A program made the position numbers and the translations under genes. A stretch of DNA of 39,500 nt from Aequorivita todarodis. Lineage in GTDB: Bacteria > Bacteroidota > Bacteroidia > Flavobacteriales > Flavobacteriaceae. The stretch spans positions 1-39,500 of the forward strand of contig NZ_JAQQTG010000041.1 of NCBI RefSeq assembly GCF_028561335.1, given 5' to 3'. The notes below the pieces were generated by a model. The model made no database searches and was not told the origin of the DNA. It saw only the letters and a program-made list of their open reading frames with translations. Numbering within the stretch: position 1 is the first letter of the stretch; the number at the start of each line of letters is the position of its first letter. This document shows positions 22,559 through 30,647 of this stretch, piece by piece.

Positions 22559-22630
22559 TACTTATTTGATTGGGGAGTTTTATAAGTAGAGAGGTTAATG
22601 GCTGCTCCCTAAAAAGGAGCAGCTTTTTTT
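22559..22630 (+). ncRNA. Candidate small RNA C (about 70 nt)
   Basis: The stem TACTTAT/ATAAGTA (22559-22565 with 22582-22588) differs from that of unit A while pairing is kept, and it again presents TTGGGGAG (22570-22577). The terminator GCTGCTCC/GGAGCAGC followed by eight T (22601-22630) is very strong. Confidence 0.6.
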
Positions 22631-22676
22631 ATTGAAAGTTAGCAGTTCATATTTTTATAAATTTTGTTTTTAGCCA

Positions 22677-22718
22677 AAGCGCCCTGCCAACAACTGATGG
22701 CAGGGCGCTTTATTTTTT
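22677..22718 (+). terminator. Intrinsic terminator before the DUF1801 gene
   Basis: AAGCGCCCTGCCA pairs perfectly with TGGCAGGGCGCTT around an 8-base loop and is followed by TATTTTTTT. It lies only 24 bases before the DUF1801 start and follows no gene directly, so it may be a second stop for sRNA C or a leader attenuator. TATCTTCA just before the ATG could be that gene's -7 element. Confidence 0.6.
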
Positions 22719-22734
22719 TAGTATCTTCACATTT

Positions 22735-23094
22735 ATGAATCCAGCGGCGTTATATATCTTGGGGAAACCAGAGCCATACAGGTCCATGCTCCTCCATCTA
22801 CAGGCTACTGTGGAAACTGTGATTCCTGAAACAGCGTTGATGTTTAAATGGAAGCTGCCCTTCTTTTATATTGAAAACAATCCGTTTTGTTATCTCAATT
22901 TTTCTAAAAACTACGTAGATATTGTATTTTGGCACGGTGCCCATTTAACCAAACATACGGAAGTTTTGGTTTCTGAAGGAAGAAAGCATATGAAGTCGCT
23001 TCGCTACAAAACACTTGAAGAAATAAATCAGCAAATATTACAGGAGGTTCTTTTGGAAGCCTACACTATAAGGGATAGAAAGTATTATAGATGA
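22735..23094 (+). CDS. DUF1801 domain-containing protein
   Basis: The 119-residue protein fits DUF1801 (YdhG-like): EPYRSMLLHLQATVETVIPE at 13-32, MFKWKLPFFYIENNPFCYLNF at 36-56 and DIVFWHGAHL at 62-71. The family has an SCP2-like small alpha/beta fold and no established function. The last 10 bases overlap the end of kdsA on the opposite strand. Confidence 0.85.
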   Translation: MNPAALYILGKPEPYRSMLLHLQATVETVIPETALMFKWKLPFFYIENNPFCYLNFSKNYVDIVFWHGAHLTKHTEVLVSEGRKHMKSLRYKTLEEINQQILQEVLLEAYTIRDRKYYR

Positions 23095-23903
23095 TTAATG
23101 GTTTTTCGAATTGCCACAAGATCCGTCAACAATTTTTCGAGCAGGTTTAAATTCAGCATATTGGCGCCATCGCTTTTTGCGTTTGCAGGGTCAAAATGGG
23201 TTTCTATAAAAATTCCATCGGCGCCGGTAGCTATTCCCGCCCTCGCAATTGTTGAAATCATTTCGGGCCTACCGCCCGTAACGCCAGCGCTTTGGTTGGG
23301 CTGTTGCAAACTGTGGGTTACGTCCAAAACCACGGGGGCATATTGCTTCATTGTAGGAATTCCCCGAAAATCCACAATCATATCCTGATAACCGAACATG
23401 GTTCCACGATCTGTAATCAGTACTTGTTCGTTGTTGCAATCGGTTACCTTGGTCACGGCGTGCTTCATGCTTTCGGGGCTCATAAATTGGCCTTTTTTCA
23501 GGTTTACCACCTTTCCCGTTTCAGCGGCCGCTACTACCAAATCGGTTTGTCGCACCAAGAATGCCGGGATTTGCAGCACATCTACATATTCGGCGGCCAT
23601 TGTGGCATCGCTTACTTCGTGAATATCGGTAACGGTGGGAACGTCAAAAGTTTCGGAAACTTTGCGGAGAATTTTCAATGCCTTTTCATCACCAATGCCG
23701 GTGAAACTATCTATTCGGCTTCGGTTTGCTTTTTTGAAACTTCCTTTGAATATATAAGGTATCTTTAGGTTGTCGGTAATTTTCACAATCTTTTCAGCAA
23801 TCTGCATCGCCATTTCCTCGCCTTCAATGGCGCAAGGCCCTGCGAGTAGGAAAAAATTGTTGGAAGTAGTGTGTTTTATTTTTGGGATTTTGTTCAGTTG
23901 CAT
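23085..23903 (-). CDS. kdsA: 3-deoxy-8-phosphooctulonate (Kdo-8-P) synthase
   Basis: The 272-residue protein is full length for KdsA and condenses phosphoenolpyruvate with arabinose-5-phosphate in the Kdo pathway for LPS. Motifs: LLAGPCAIEGEE near residue 19, FKGSFKKANRSR near 53, VLQIPAFLVRQTDL near 109, DFRGIPTMKQYAPVVLDVTHSLQQP near 180. Cys24 in GPC marks the metal-dependent class; the metal-independent E. coli enzyme has Asn at this place. The gene is monocistronic and convergent with the DUF1801 gene. Confidence 0.96.
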   Translation of the reverse strand: MQLNKIPKIKHTTSNNFFLLAGPCAIEGEEMAMQIAEKIVKITDNLKIPYIFKGSFKKANRSRIDSFTGIGDEKALKILRKVSETFDVPTVTDIHEVSDATMAAEYVDVLQIPAFLVRQTDLVVAAAETGKVVNLKKGQFMSPESMKHAVTKVTDCNNEQVLITDRGTMFGYQDMIVDFRGIPTMKQYAPVVLDVTHSLQQPNQSAGVTGGRPEMISTIARAGIATGADGIFIETHFDPANAKSDGANMLNLNLLEKLLTDLVAIRKTINHL

Positions 23904-23985
23904 CGTAAAAGCTTATTTTAAAGCAAAGGTAGTTAAAAGCTTCTTTCCATCAGCTTTGAAAATGCAGGGGACGTTTCCTTCAAAG

Positions 23986-25374
23986 TTATTCTTTCACAAT
24001 TTTATGGGTTTTTAAATTACCGTTTGCATCTTCAATCTTTAAAAGATAGACTCCAGCTTCGGCTTTAGAAAGGTCAATTTGATTGATGTTTTGCTTTGTT
24101 GCAATGCTTTGCCCCAAAAGATTAAAAACAGAAAGTTGAGAAATAGGAAGCGTTGATTCTATATGAAGAACTCCACTGGTTGGGTTTGGATACATCTTAT
24201 AGTTGGCAATTTCATTTTCTGAAATGCTCAAGGTATTGTTTTTATACCAAGCTAATTTGTTGTCACCAATAGATGCTGAAATAACATCCAGCAATCCATC
24301 GCCATCAAAATCTGCGGCTTTGGCGTCAGTGGGAAAATCAACTGCTGTGGTTATTATAATTGGCAGTCCAAAATTACCTTCATCACCTTCATTTTGTTTC
24401 CAAGAAATCTTATCTGAATATCTATTCCATAATAACATATCATTGTCGCTATCATTGTCAAAATCATAGAAAAAGTATTGATCATTAGTATTCGTTATAT
24501 TCTGTAGGTCTCCAAAGTTTCCCTGATTGTCTAAGTTTTCAAGCCAATAGCTTGCTGTAAATGAATTATCATCTACAGAAGTTATAACCATATCCTTTTT
24601 CCCATCGGTATTCACATCTGCATATTGAAATTCAACAATGTTCGTTCCGCCAGACTGTACCCAGACAAATTGGTATATAATCTGCATTGGACCAAATGTT
24701 GCATTGCCTAAATTTTTATACCAAAAAATCTTGCCTTGACTATAAACCTCATCAATAGCCACAATATCCAACTTACTATCGTTATCAATATCTATCAAAG
24801 ACATTTGTGAGTATGTATCGACATTTTGAATTAATAAGTTTTCTTCACCAAGAGTTCCCTGTCCGTCCAAATTTTCATACCACACAATCCAACCACTAAA
24901 AGTATTGCTCACAGCAGCAACCAAATCTTGATCACCATCATTATCCATGTCCATAGGAATAACTGAGGTTATAAAATCCTGTACTACTAAAATTTGTTGT
25001 GGTCCAAAACTCCCCGCTCCATCAAGATTTTCTAACCAAGCAATATATCTTGCGTTATTGCTGAGATATAGAATATCTTTGTCGCCGTCATTATCCAAGT
25101 CAACAAAGTCAATTGACAGATAATAAACTGGAGTTTCGTTAATAATGATTTCTGGACCAAAATTTCCCAAACCGTCGAGATTTCGGTACCAACTCATTTT
25201 ATGGGTTTCTAATCCTGCCGTTAGAACATCAATAAATCCATCATTGTCAATATCAAAAGGAATGGATAAATAGGGCTTTTCCGTAACTGTCGAAATAATC
25301 TGCTGGGACCCAAATTGGGCAAAGACTGAAACAGTGCAGAGGATTGATAATGTGATTAGTAGTTTTGTCTTCAT
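23986..25374 (-). CDS. FG-GAP/VCBS-repeat protein with T9SS type A sorting domain
   Basis: The 462-residue secreted protein starts at 25374 with signal peptide MKTKLLITLSILCTVSVFAQ; the open frame extends 86 codons upstream but is antisense to typA and non-coding. About seven FG-GAP/VCBS calcium-binding-like loops are visible (DIDNDGFIDVL, DLDNDGDKDIL, DMDNDGDQDLV, DIDNDSKLDIV, DVNTDGKKDMV, DFDNDSDNDML, DFDGDGLLDVI), each about 45 residues apart, which should form a beta-propeller. Residues about 385-462 are the sorting domain (KMYPNPTSGVLHIES ... GVYLLKI ... HKIVKE) that directs export by type IX secretion and surface attachment. Ligand unknown. It is divergent from typA. Confidence 0.92.
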   Translation of the reverse strand: MKTKLLITLSILCTVSVFAQFGSQQIISTVTEKPYLSIPFDIDNDGFIDVLTAGLETHKMSWYRNLDGLGNFGPEIIINETPVYYLSIDFVDLDNDGDKDILYLSNNARYIAWLENLDGAGSFGPQQILVVQDFITSVIPMDMDNDGDQDLVAAVSNTFSGWIVWYENLDGQGTLGEENLLIQNVDTYSQMSLIDIDNDSKLDIVAIDEVYSQGKIFWYKNLGNATFGPMQIIYQFVWVQSGGTNIVEFQYADVNTDGKKDMVITSVDDNSFTASYWLENLDNQGNFGDLQNITNTNDQYFFYDFDNDSDNDMLLWNRYSDKISWKQNEGDEGNFGLPIIITTAVDFPTDAKAADFDGDGLLDVISASIGDNKLAWYKNNTLSISENEIANYKMYPNPTSGVLHIESTLPISQLSVFNLLGQSIATKQNINQIDLSKAEAGVYLLKIEDANGNLKTHKIVKE

Positions 25375-25478
25375 GCTGGTAGGTTTAATGTAAATATACC
25401 TGTTTTTTGGATTCGTACGCCGATTTTTTTCTGACAAAATAAAATCACAACTTTTATTTCTAATCCACTTAGAAACAC

Positions 25479-25486
25479 TACTTTTG
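25479..25486 (+). promoter_or_regulatory. Candidate -7 element of typA
   Basis: TACTTTTG matches TAnnTTTG exactly and lies 94 bases before the ATG at 25580. No good -33 TTTG was found at the proper distance. Confidence 0.4.
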
Positions 25487-25579
25487 CACCCTCTTAAGCG
25501 GAAATCTATAAAAACATTATATTTTAATAAAGTTTGGGAGCTTAAATTTAAAAGATACCCGCCTTCGCGGGCATAAATT

Positions 25580-27373
25580 ATGAAAGTCAAAAACATCGCT
25601 ATTATTGCCCACGTTGACCACGGAAAGACCACGCTGGTTGATAAAATTATGCACCACTGTAGTATTTTTCGTGAAAATGAAAATACCGGGGAACTTATCC
25701 TGGATAATAACGACTTGGAGCGCGAGCGCGGTATTACAATTACTTCAAAAAACGTTTCGGTTATCTATAAAGACACAAAAATAAACATCATCGATACGCC
25801 CGGTCACGCCGATTTTGGTGGAGAAGTAGAGCGCGTACTGAACATGGCTGATGGGGTTTTGCTATTGGTAGATGCTTTTGAGGGACCGATGCCACAAACG
25901 CGTTTCGTACTTCAAAAAGCAATCAATCTTGGATTGAAACCTTGCGTTGTTATCAATAAGGTGGATAAGGAAAACTGTACGCCGGACGATGTACACGAAT
26001 CTGTATTTGATTTGATGTTTGAGTTGGGCGCCGAAGAATGGCAGCTCGATTTTCCCACCGTTTACGGTTCTGCGAAGCACAACTGGATGAGCGACGATTG
26101 GAAAAACCAAACCGAGAATATTGAGCCTTTGCTCGATATGGTTTTGGAGCATATTCCGTCCCCAAAAATTGAGGAAGGAAATGTACAGATGTTGATTACT
26201 TCCTTGGATTTTTCATCATTTACAGGCCGTATCGCCATTGGGCGTTTGCAAAGAGGTGTGTTAAAAGAAGGAATGCAAATTGCGCTGGTTAAACGCGACG
26301 GAACCATAGTAAAATCTAAAATAAAGGAACTTCACACTTTTGAAGGCTTGGGCCGTAAAAAAGTTGCTGAGGTACAGGCAGGTGATATTTGTGCCTTGGT
26401 TGGCTTGGAAGGCTTTGAAATTGGCGACACCGTTGCCGATGTTGAAAACCCGGAAGCTCTTAAAACCATCGCAATTGATGAGCCTACCATGAGTATGCTT
26501 TTCACAATTAACGATTCACCTTTCTTTGGAAAAGACGGGAAATTTGTTACTTCGCGCCATATTAAGGAGCGCCTGGAAAAGGAACTTGAAAAAAACCTTG
26601 CATTGCGCATGCAACCAACGGACAGTGCCGATAAATTTATGGTCTTCGGCCGCGGGGTTTTGCACCTTTCGGTTTTAATTGAAACCATGCGCCGTGAAGG
26701 CTATGAACTTCAAATTGGGCAACCACAGGTTATCATCAAAGAAATTGACGGCGTGAAATGTGAGCCGGTTGAAGAAATGACAATTGATTTGCCAGAAGAT
26801 GTAAGCGGAACCGCCATCAATATGGTTACCATCCGTAAAGGCGAAATGATAAGTATGGAAGGCAAGGGTGAGCGAATGGTCTGTAAATTCATCATTCCTT
26901 CCCGTGGAATTATTGGGCTGCGTAACCAACTGCTTACCGCAACTGCCGGAGAGGCCATTATGACACATCGTTTCTTGGAATACCAACCCTTGAAAGGCGG
27001 CATCCCGGAAAGACAGAACGGAAGTTTGGTCTCTATGGAAACCGGTACGGCAATTCCTTATTCTATCGATAAATTACAGGATCGTGGCCGCTTTTTCGTT
27101 AATCCGAATGAAGAAATATACGAAGGACAGGTTATTGGAGAAAACACACGTCAGGATGATATGGTTGTTAACATCACAAAGACCAAAAAACTTTCAAATG
27201 TACGTTCTTCGGGCGCTGACGATAAGGCACGTATTATTCCAGCTATCAAATTTTCGTTGGAAGAAGCCTTGGAATACATCCAAAAGGATGAATATGTTGA
27301 GGTTACACCAAACCACTTAAGACTTCGAAAAATATATTTGAAGGAAGTGGACCGAAAGCGGAATAAGATATAA
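25580..27373 (+). CDS. typA: TypA/BipA ribosome-associated GTPase
   Basis: The 597-residue protein has typical BipA length. GTPase motifs: AHVDHGKTT at 10-18 (P-loop), RGITI near 50 (switch I), [14 protein letters not shown] at 72-85 and NKVD at 126-129. EF-G-like domains II, III and V follow, and the BipA-specific C-terminal domain reads [25 protein letters not shown] here ([13 protein letters not shown]) and ends in a basic tail. BipA acts in 50S subunit assembly, especially at low temperature, and stress adaptation. Transcribed alone. Confidence 0.97.
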   Translation: MKVKNIAIIAHVDHGKTTLVDKIMHHCSIFRENENTGELILDNNDLERERGITITSKNVSVIYKDTKINIIDTPGHADFGGEVERVLNMADGVLLLVDAFEGPMPQTRFVLQKAINLGLKPCVVINKVDKENCTPDDVHESVFDLMFELGAEEWQLDFPTVYGSAKHNWMSDDWKNQTENIEPLLDMVLEHIPSPKIEEGNVQMLITSLDFSSFTGRIAIGRLQRGVLKEGMQIALVKRDGTIVKSKIKELHTFEGLGRKKVAEVQAGDICALVGLEGFEIGDTVADVENPEALKTIAIDEPTMSMLFTINDSPFFGKDGKFVTSRHIKERLEKELEKNLALRMQPTDSADKFMVFGRGVLHLSVLIETMRREGYELQIGQPQVIIKEIDGVKCEPVEEMTIDLPEDVSGTAINMVTIRKGEMISMEGKGERMVCKFIIPSRGIIGLRNQLLTATAGEAIMTHRFLEYQPLKGGIPERQNGSLVSMETGTAIPYSIDKLQDRGRFFVNPNEEIYEGQVIGENTRQDDMVVNITKTKKLSNVRSSGADDKARIIPAIKFSLEEALEYIQKDEYVEVTPNHLRLRKIYLKEVDRKRNKI

Positions 27374-27376
27374 GGC

Positions 27377-27446
27377 GTTAAGCGTTAAGCGTTAAGAGTT
27401 AAGAGTTAAGAGTTAAGAGTTAAGGGTTAAGGGTTAAGTGTTAGGT
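27377..27446. repeat. Ten-copy 7-bp tandem repeat (GTTAAGn)
   Basis: Immediately after the typA stop, ten units of GTTAAG plus one variable base follow without gaps: C, C, A, A, A, A, G, G, T, and a last diverged unit GTTAGGT. The order of variants suggests stepwise duplication of a unit. It lies outside any coding region. Confidence 0.9.
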
Positions 27447-27588
27447 GTTGTGACGAATTCACTAAAATAGAATAGCCTTAAGTCCTAAGTCGATTTTTAA
27501 AATATAATCCGTGTTCAACTCAATAAACTCGGCGATTTTTAGTTAATTTGTTGTCGCCGAAAGGCAAACATAGTATAAAACAATAGGT
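27447..27588. other. Leader of the surface-glycan operon
   Basis: No gene or hairpin of note. The operon promoter should lie here, but no clear TAnnTTTG element was found. Confidence 0.3.
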
Positions 27589-27792
27589 ATGCATTTTCTT
27601 TATTTCGATCCAGGGCTGGGAGCTATGATAGTACAGGCGGTAGTGGCGGCGGCGGCTGGCATTTTGCTTTTTTCAAAAAACGTTATGTATAAGGTGAAAT
27701 CTTTTTTCGGATTGGTAAAAGAAGAGGAAGATACTTACGATTCAATTGACGTTGAAGAGGAAGACACCCATACAGATGACAAAAAAAATTGA
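27589..27792 (+). CDS. Small membrane protein opening the glycan locus
   Basis: The 67-residue protein has one TM segment (about 12-30, AMIVQAVVAAAAGILLFSK) after a FDPGLGAM motif, and a very acidic tail (EEEDTYDSIDVEEEDTHTDD). Small proteins of this FDPGxGxM type precede methyltransferase/sulfatase-like genes in flavobacterial glycan loci in my recollection. Its last 17 bases overlap the next gene, so the two are translationally coupled. Confidence 0.7.
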   Translation: MHFLYFDPGLGAMIVQAVVAAAAGILLFSKNVMYKVKSFFGLVKEEEDTYDSIDVEEEDTHTDDKKN

Positions 27793-29170
27793 CGCACACC
27801 AAGCCTCGTTCCGCGACCCTTCGGGTTATATTTTCTATGATGGAAAAATCCTGCGAAGGGCCATTAAACCTATCTATTTTCCGCAATACAACGAACTGAA
27901 GGAAAGCGGGTTTTTCAAAAATCTCATTTCAAATGGGTTGCTTATTCCGCACGAGGAAACTTCGGTTGCTTCGGAAGAAATAATCATTACCCCGGAAGAA
28001 ATTCCCTTCATCACAAATCCGTATGAATGGAGCTTTGAGCAGTACAAACACGCCGCGCTCCACACGTTGAAAATCCAAAAATATGCTCTTTCAAAAGGAT
28101 TTATTTTGAAGGATGCCTCTGCTTACAACGTAACATTTCACAAAGGGAAACCAATTTTTATAGACACGCTTTCTTTCGATTTTTACGAAGAAGGAACGCC
28201 GTGGCGCGCCTACAAACAATTCATTACGCACTTTTTTGGGCCTTTGGTTTTGGCGAAATATCACGGCACCGAAGTTTTCAAAATGATGCAAACGCACATT
28301 GATGGCATACCCGTGAAATTGATTTCCTCTTTGTTGCCAACGCGTACCAAACTTAGTTCAGTAATTTATCCAAACATTCACTTGCTCGCCAAAATGGAAA
28401 GCAAGCACAGTGAAGATTACAAAGCCGAAACCAAAATTGCGACCCTTTCAAAAAAAGCACAGGAAAACATTTTGGAAAGTCTTTTTGATTATATAAAAGA
28501 TTTGACGCTAAAAGAAGCCAGCGAGTGGGGCAATTATTACGATAAAACCAATTATGACGAAGCCGCTTTTGAAGCCAAAAAAAACCTGATAAAGGAATGG
28601 ATAAAACCATTGGCTCCACAAAAATTGATTGACGTGGGCGGTAACGATGGTACCTTCGCACGAACGGTGATAGATTCAGTGCCGCACATCATCGTTACGG
28701 ATATTGACAGCAATGCGGTTGATTATAACTACAAACAACTCCAGCAAAACAAGGAAACCAATATGCTTCCCTTTGTGTGTGATGTACTGCAGCCTGCGCC
28801 GGGCATCGGTTTTAACAACACAGAACGAAACTCTCTAATTGAGCGTTTGGCGGAGTATGCGCCGGATGTTACGATGGCCTTGGCTTTAATTCACCATATT
28901 ACCCTTTCGGGAAATGTTCCTTTTGAAAAATCGGCTTCGTTTTTCGCTTCTTTTTCAAAAAACCTTATCATAGAATTTCCCACCCGTGAGGATTCCTGGG
29001 CGCAGTCGCTATTGGTCCGCAAGCGCGAATTCATAAACCATTTCGATTTTTATAACGAAACGGAATTTGAAAAAGGGTATCTACAATATTTTACCCTTGA
29101 AAAAAAGGAGGTTGTAAAAGGCACTAAACGCATTTTATACCTCCTGAAAAACAAAAACAATGGAGCCTAA
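27776..29170 (+). CDS. SAM-dependent methyltransferase with an N-terminal kinase-like half
   Basis: The product is 464 residues if started at ATG 27776 (MTKKIDAHQASFRDPSGYIF), which overlaps the previous gene by 17 bases; the frame extends 10 codons further. The C-terminal half has methyltransferase motif I, LIDVGGNDGTF at 284-294, and a following acidic strand (IIVTDIDSNAVDYN). The N-terminal half contains LKDASAYNV (Asp113, Asn118) and FIDTLSF (Asp130). This D-x4-N ... D pattern resembles the catalytic loop and metal-binding Asp of kinase-like/aminoglycoside phosphotransferase folds. A Lys/Glu pair cannot be assigned. It may be a fusion that acts on a sugar or lipid in this cluster. Confidence 0.75.
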   Translation: MTKKIDAHQASFRDPSGYIFYDGKILRRAIKPIYFPQYNELKESGFFKNLISNGLLIPHEETSVASEEIIITPEEIPFITNPYEWSFEQYKHAALHTLKIQKYALSKGFILKDASAYNVTFHKGKPIFIDTLSFDFYEEGTPWRAYKQFITHFFGPLVLAKYHGTEVFKMMQTHIDGIPVKLISSLLPTRTKLSSVIYPNIHLLAKMESKHSEDYKAETKIATLSKKAQENILESLFDYIKDLTLKEASEWGNYYDKTNYDEAAFEAKKNLIKEWIKPLAPQKLIDVGGNDGTFARTVIDSVPHIIVTDIDSNAVDYNYKQLQQNKETNMLPFVCDVLQPAPGIGFNNTERNSLIERLAEYAPDVTMALALIHHITLSGNVPFEKSASFFASFSKNLIIEFPTREDSWAQSLLVRKREFINHFDFYNETEFEKGYLQYFTLEKKEVVKGTKRILYLLKNKNNGA

Positions 29171-30647
29171 AAAAAAGCGGGGTTTTTTCTCGGTTTTTTT
29201 GAACAACGGGAAAGCCTATCCTTTGCTTACGGCTGTTGCGGCGGGTCTTTATCCGCTGCTGTTTTATTACACGAACAATTACAAAATGATAAATTCCTGG
29301 GGCCATCTCGGGTATTTTGTATCCATATTTTTGTTGCTGCCCCTTGTTGTATTTTTTGTAGCCCATAAAATTTCGGGAGTTAGCTTTCTTAAAAAATTGC
29401 AACCTTTCGTACTTCCGTTTTTGAACTTTTTCTTTTTCTTTTCTTATTTGAATGTAGCGCTCTATGCCGGATTTAGCTGGATGCGGACGCTCGTTGTTTT
29501 CGGAATAGCGGTTTTGCTAACGGTTTTGCTTCGTAAGTTTTTCAAAAAAATAATTGTTTTTCAGTTGATTTTGGCGGTGATCGGTGTTTTCACTTTAGTG
29601 CCCGTAGTTATAAAACAGCTCAATTATTCCAAGGAATGGATGGAGCAGCCGGACAATATTGAGGCCGCCACTTTTAAAAAGAAACCAAACATCTATTACA
29701 TCCAGCCCGATGGTTATGTAAATTTCTCGGAACTGAAAAAAGGAAATTACAACATTGAAAATGCGGAATTTGAAAATTTTTTAAAAGAAAACAATTTTAA
29801 GGACTATCCCAATTTCCGAAGCAATTACGCAGCAACATTGCCCACCAATAGCGCAGTGTTTATGATGAAGCATCATTATTACAACAACGGGTCAGATTTT
29901 ACCGAAACCATTGATGCGCGCAACGTAATTGTTTCCGACAACAGCGTGCTCCGCATTTTGAAAAACAATGGCTATCGCACATTTTTCCTCACGGAACAGC
30001 CGTATTTTATGACAAACAAACCCAAAATGGGGTATGATTTCTGCAATTTCTCAACTGAGGAAATCAGTTTTGTAACTACGGGGATTGGAGATCCGAAAGA
30101 TGTAATTGCGCCCTTTAAAAATTATTTGGAAACCTATCCCGAGGGGCCCAATTTCTTTTTTGTGGAAATTTTCAACCCTGGCCATATTACCAATAAAATG
30201 GCCGATTCAAAAGGCGTGGAAGGCGAGCGGGAACACTATATTGAAAGTTTAAGGGAAGCCAACAAAAAACTTACCGAGCTCACCAAGACCATTCTGGCAA
30301 ACGATCCCGAAGCCTTAATAATACTAATGGCAGACCACGGAGGATTTGTGGGGATGACCAACACGAGTGAATCTTACACAAAAAATACGGATCCAGATTT
30401 TGTAAACTCCATTTTCAGCACCATTCTTGCCATTCATTGGCCCAACGGGGAAGCCCCGGCATTTGACAATAAGCTGAAAACTTCTGTAAATTTGTTCCGT
30501 ATTTTGACTTCTTATTTAAGCGAAGATGATTCGTATCTTGCAAATTTACAGCCCGATGAAAGTTATATAATCATCAATTTTGATGCTCCGCAGGGGGTTT
30601 ATGAATATATAAATGACCAGGGGGATGTGGTTTTTAAGAAATTTTAA
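29160..30647 (+). CDS. Membrane-anchored sulfatase/alkaline-phosphatase-like protein, paralogue 1
   Basis: The 495-residue protein has about five TM segments within residues 20-152 and then a soluble alkaline-phosphatase-superfamily domain. Metal-site motifs are PNIYYIQPDGY (Asp184) and MADHGGF (Asp392, His393). The stretch NYAATLPTNSAVFMMKHHYY around 210-235 probably holds the Ser/Thr nucleophile. The order of parts recalls phosphoglycerol/phosphoethanolamine transferases and membrane sulfatase-like enzymes that add or remove groups on surface glycans. The donor is not readable. It overlaps the methyltransferase gene by 11 bases and shares a TAATG junction with the next paralogue. Confidence 0.8.
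   Translation: MEPKKKRGFFSVFLNNGKAYPLLTAVAAGLYPLLFYYTNNYKMINSWGHLGYFVSIFLLLPLVVFFVAHKISGVSFLKKLQPFVLPFLNFFFFFSYLNVALYAGFSWMRTLVVFGIAVLLTVLLRKFFKKIIVFQLILAVIGVFTLVPVVIKQLNYSKEWMEQPDNIEAATFKKKPNIYYIQPDGYVNFSELKKGNYNIENAEFENFLKENNFKDYPNFRSNYAATLPTNSAVFMMKHHYYNNGSDFTETIDARNVIVSDNSVLRILKNNGYRTFFLTEQPYFMTNKPKMGYDFCNFSTEEISFVTTGIGDPKDVIAPFKNYLETYPEGPNFFFVEIFNPGHITNKMADSKGVEGEREHYIESLREANKKLTELTKTILANDPEALIILMADHGGFVGMTNTSESYTKNTDPDFVNSIFSTILAIHWPNGEAPAFDNKLKTSVNLFRILTSYLSEDDSYLANLQPDESYIIINFDAPQGVYEYINDQGDVVFKKF

Noticed and set aside
22138-22630. Repeats considered as a CRISPR array
   Set aside because: Only three units, unequal periods (about 184 and 162), diverged repeats, and each has its own promoter and terminator; no cas genes nearby.
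23085-23094. Convergent overlap of DUF1801 gene and kdsA as a regulatory antisense pair
   Set aside because: A 10-base tail overlap is common in compact genomes and gives no sign of regulation.
25375-25632. N-terminal extension of the VCBS-repeat protein
   Set aside because: It precedes a clean signal peptide and overlaps the start of typA on the other strand.
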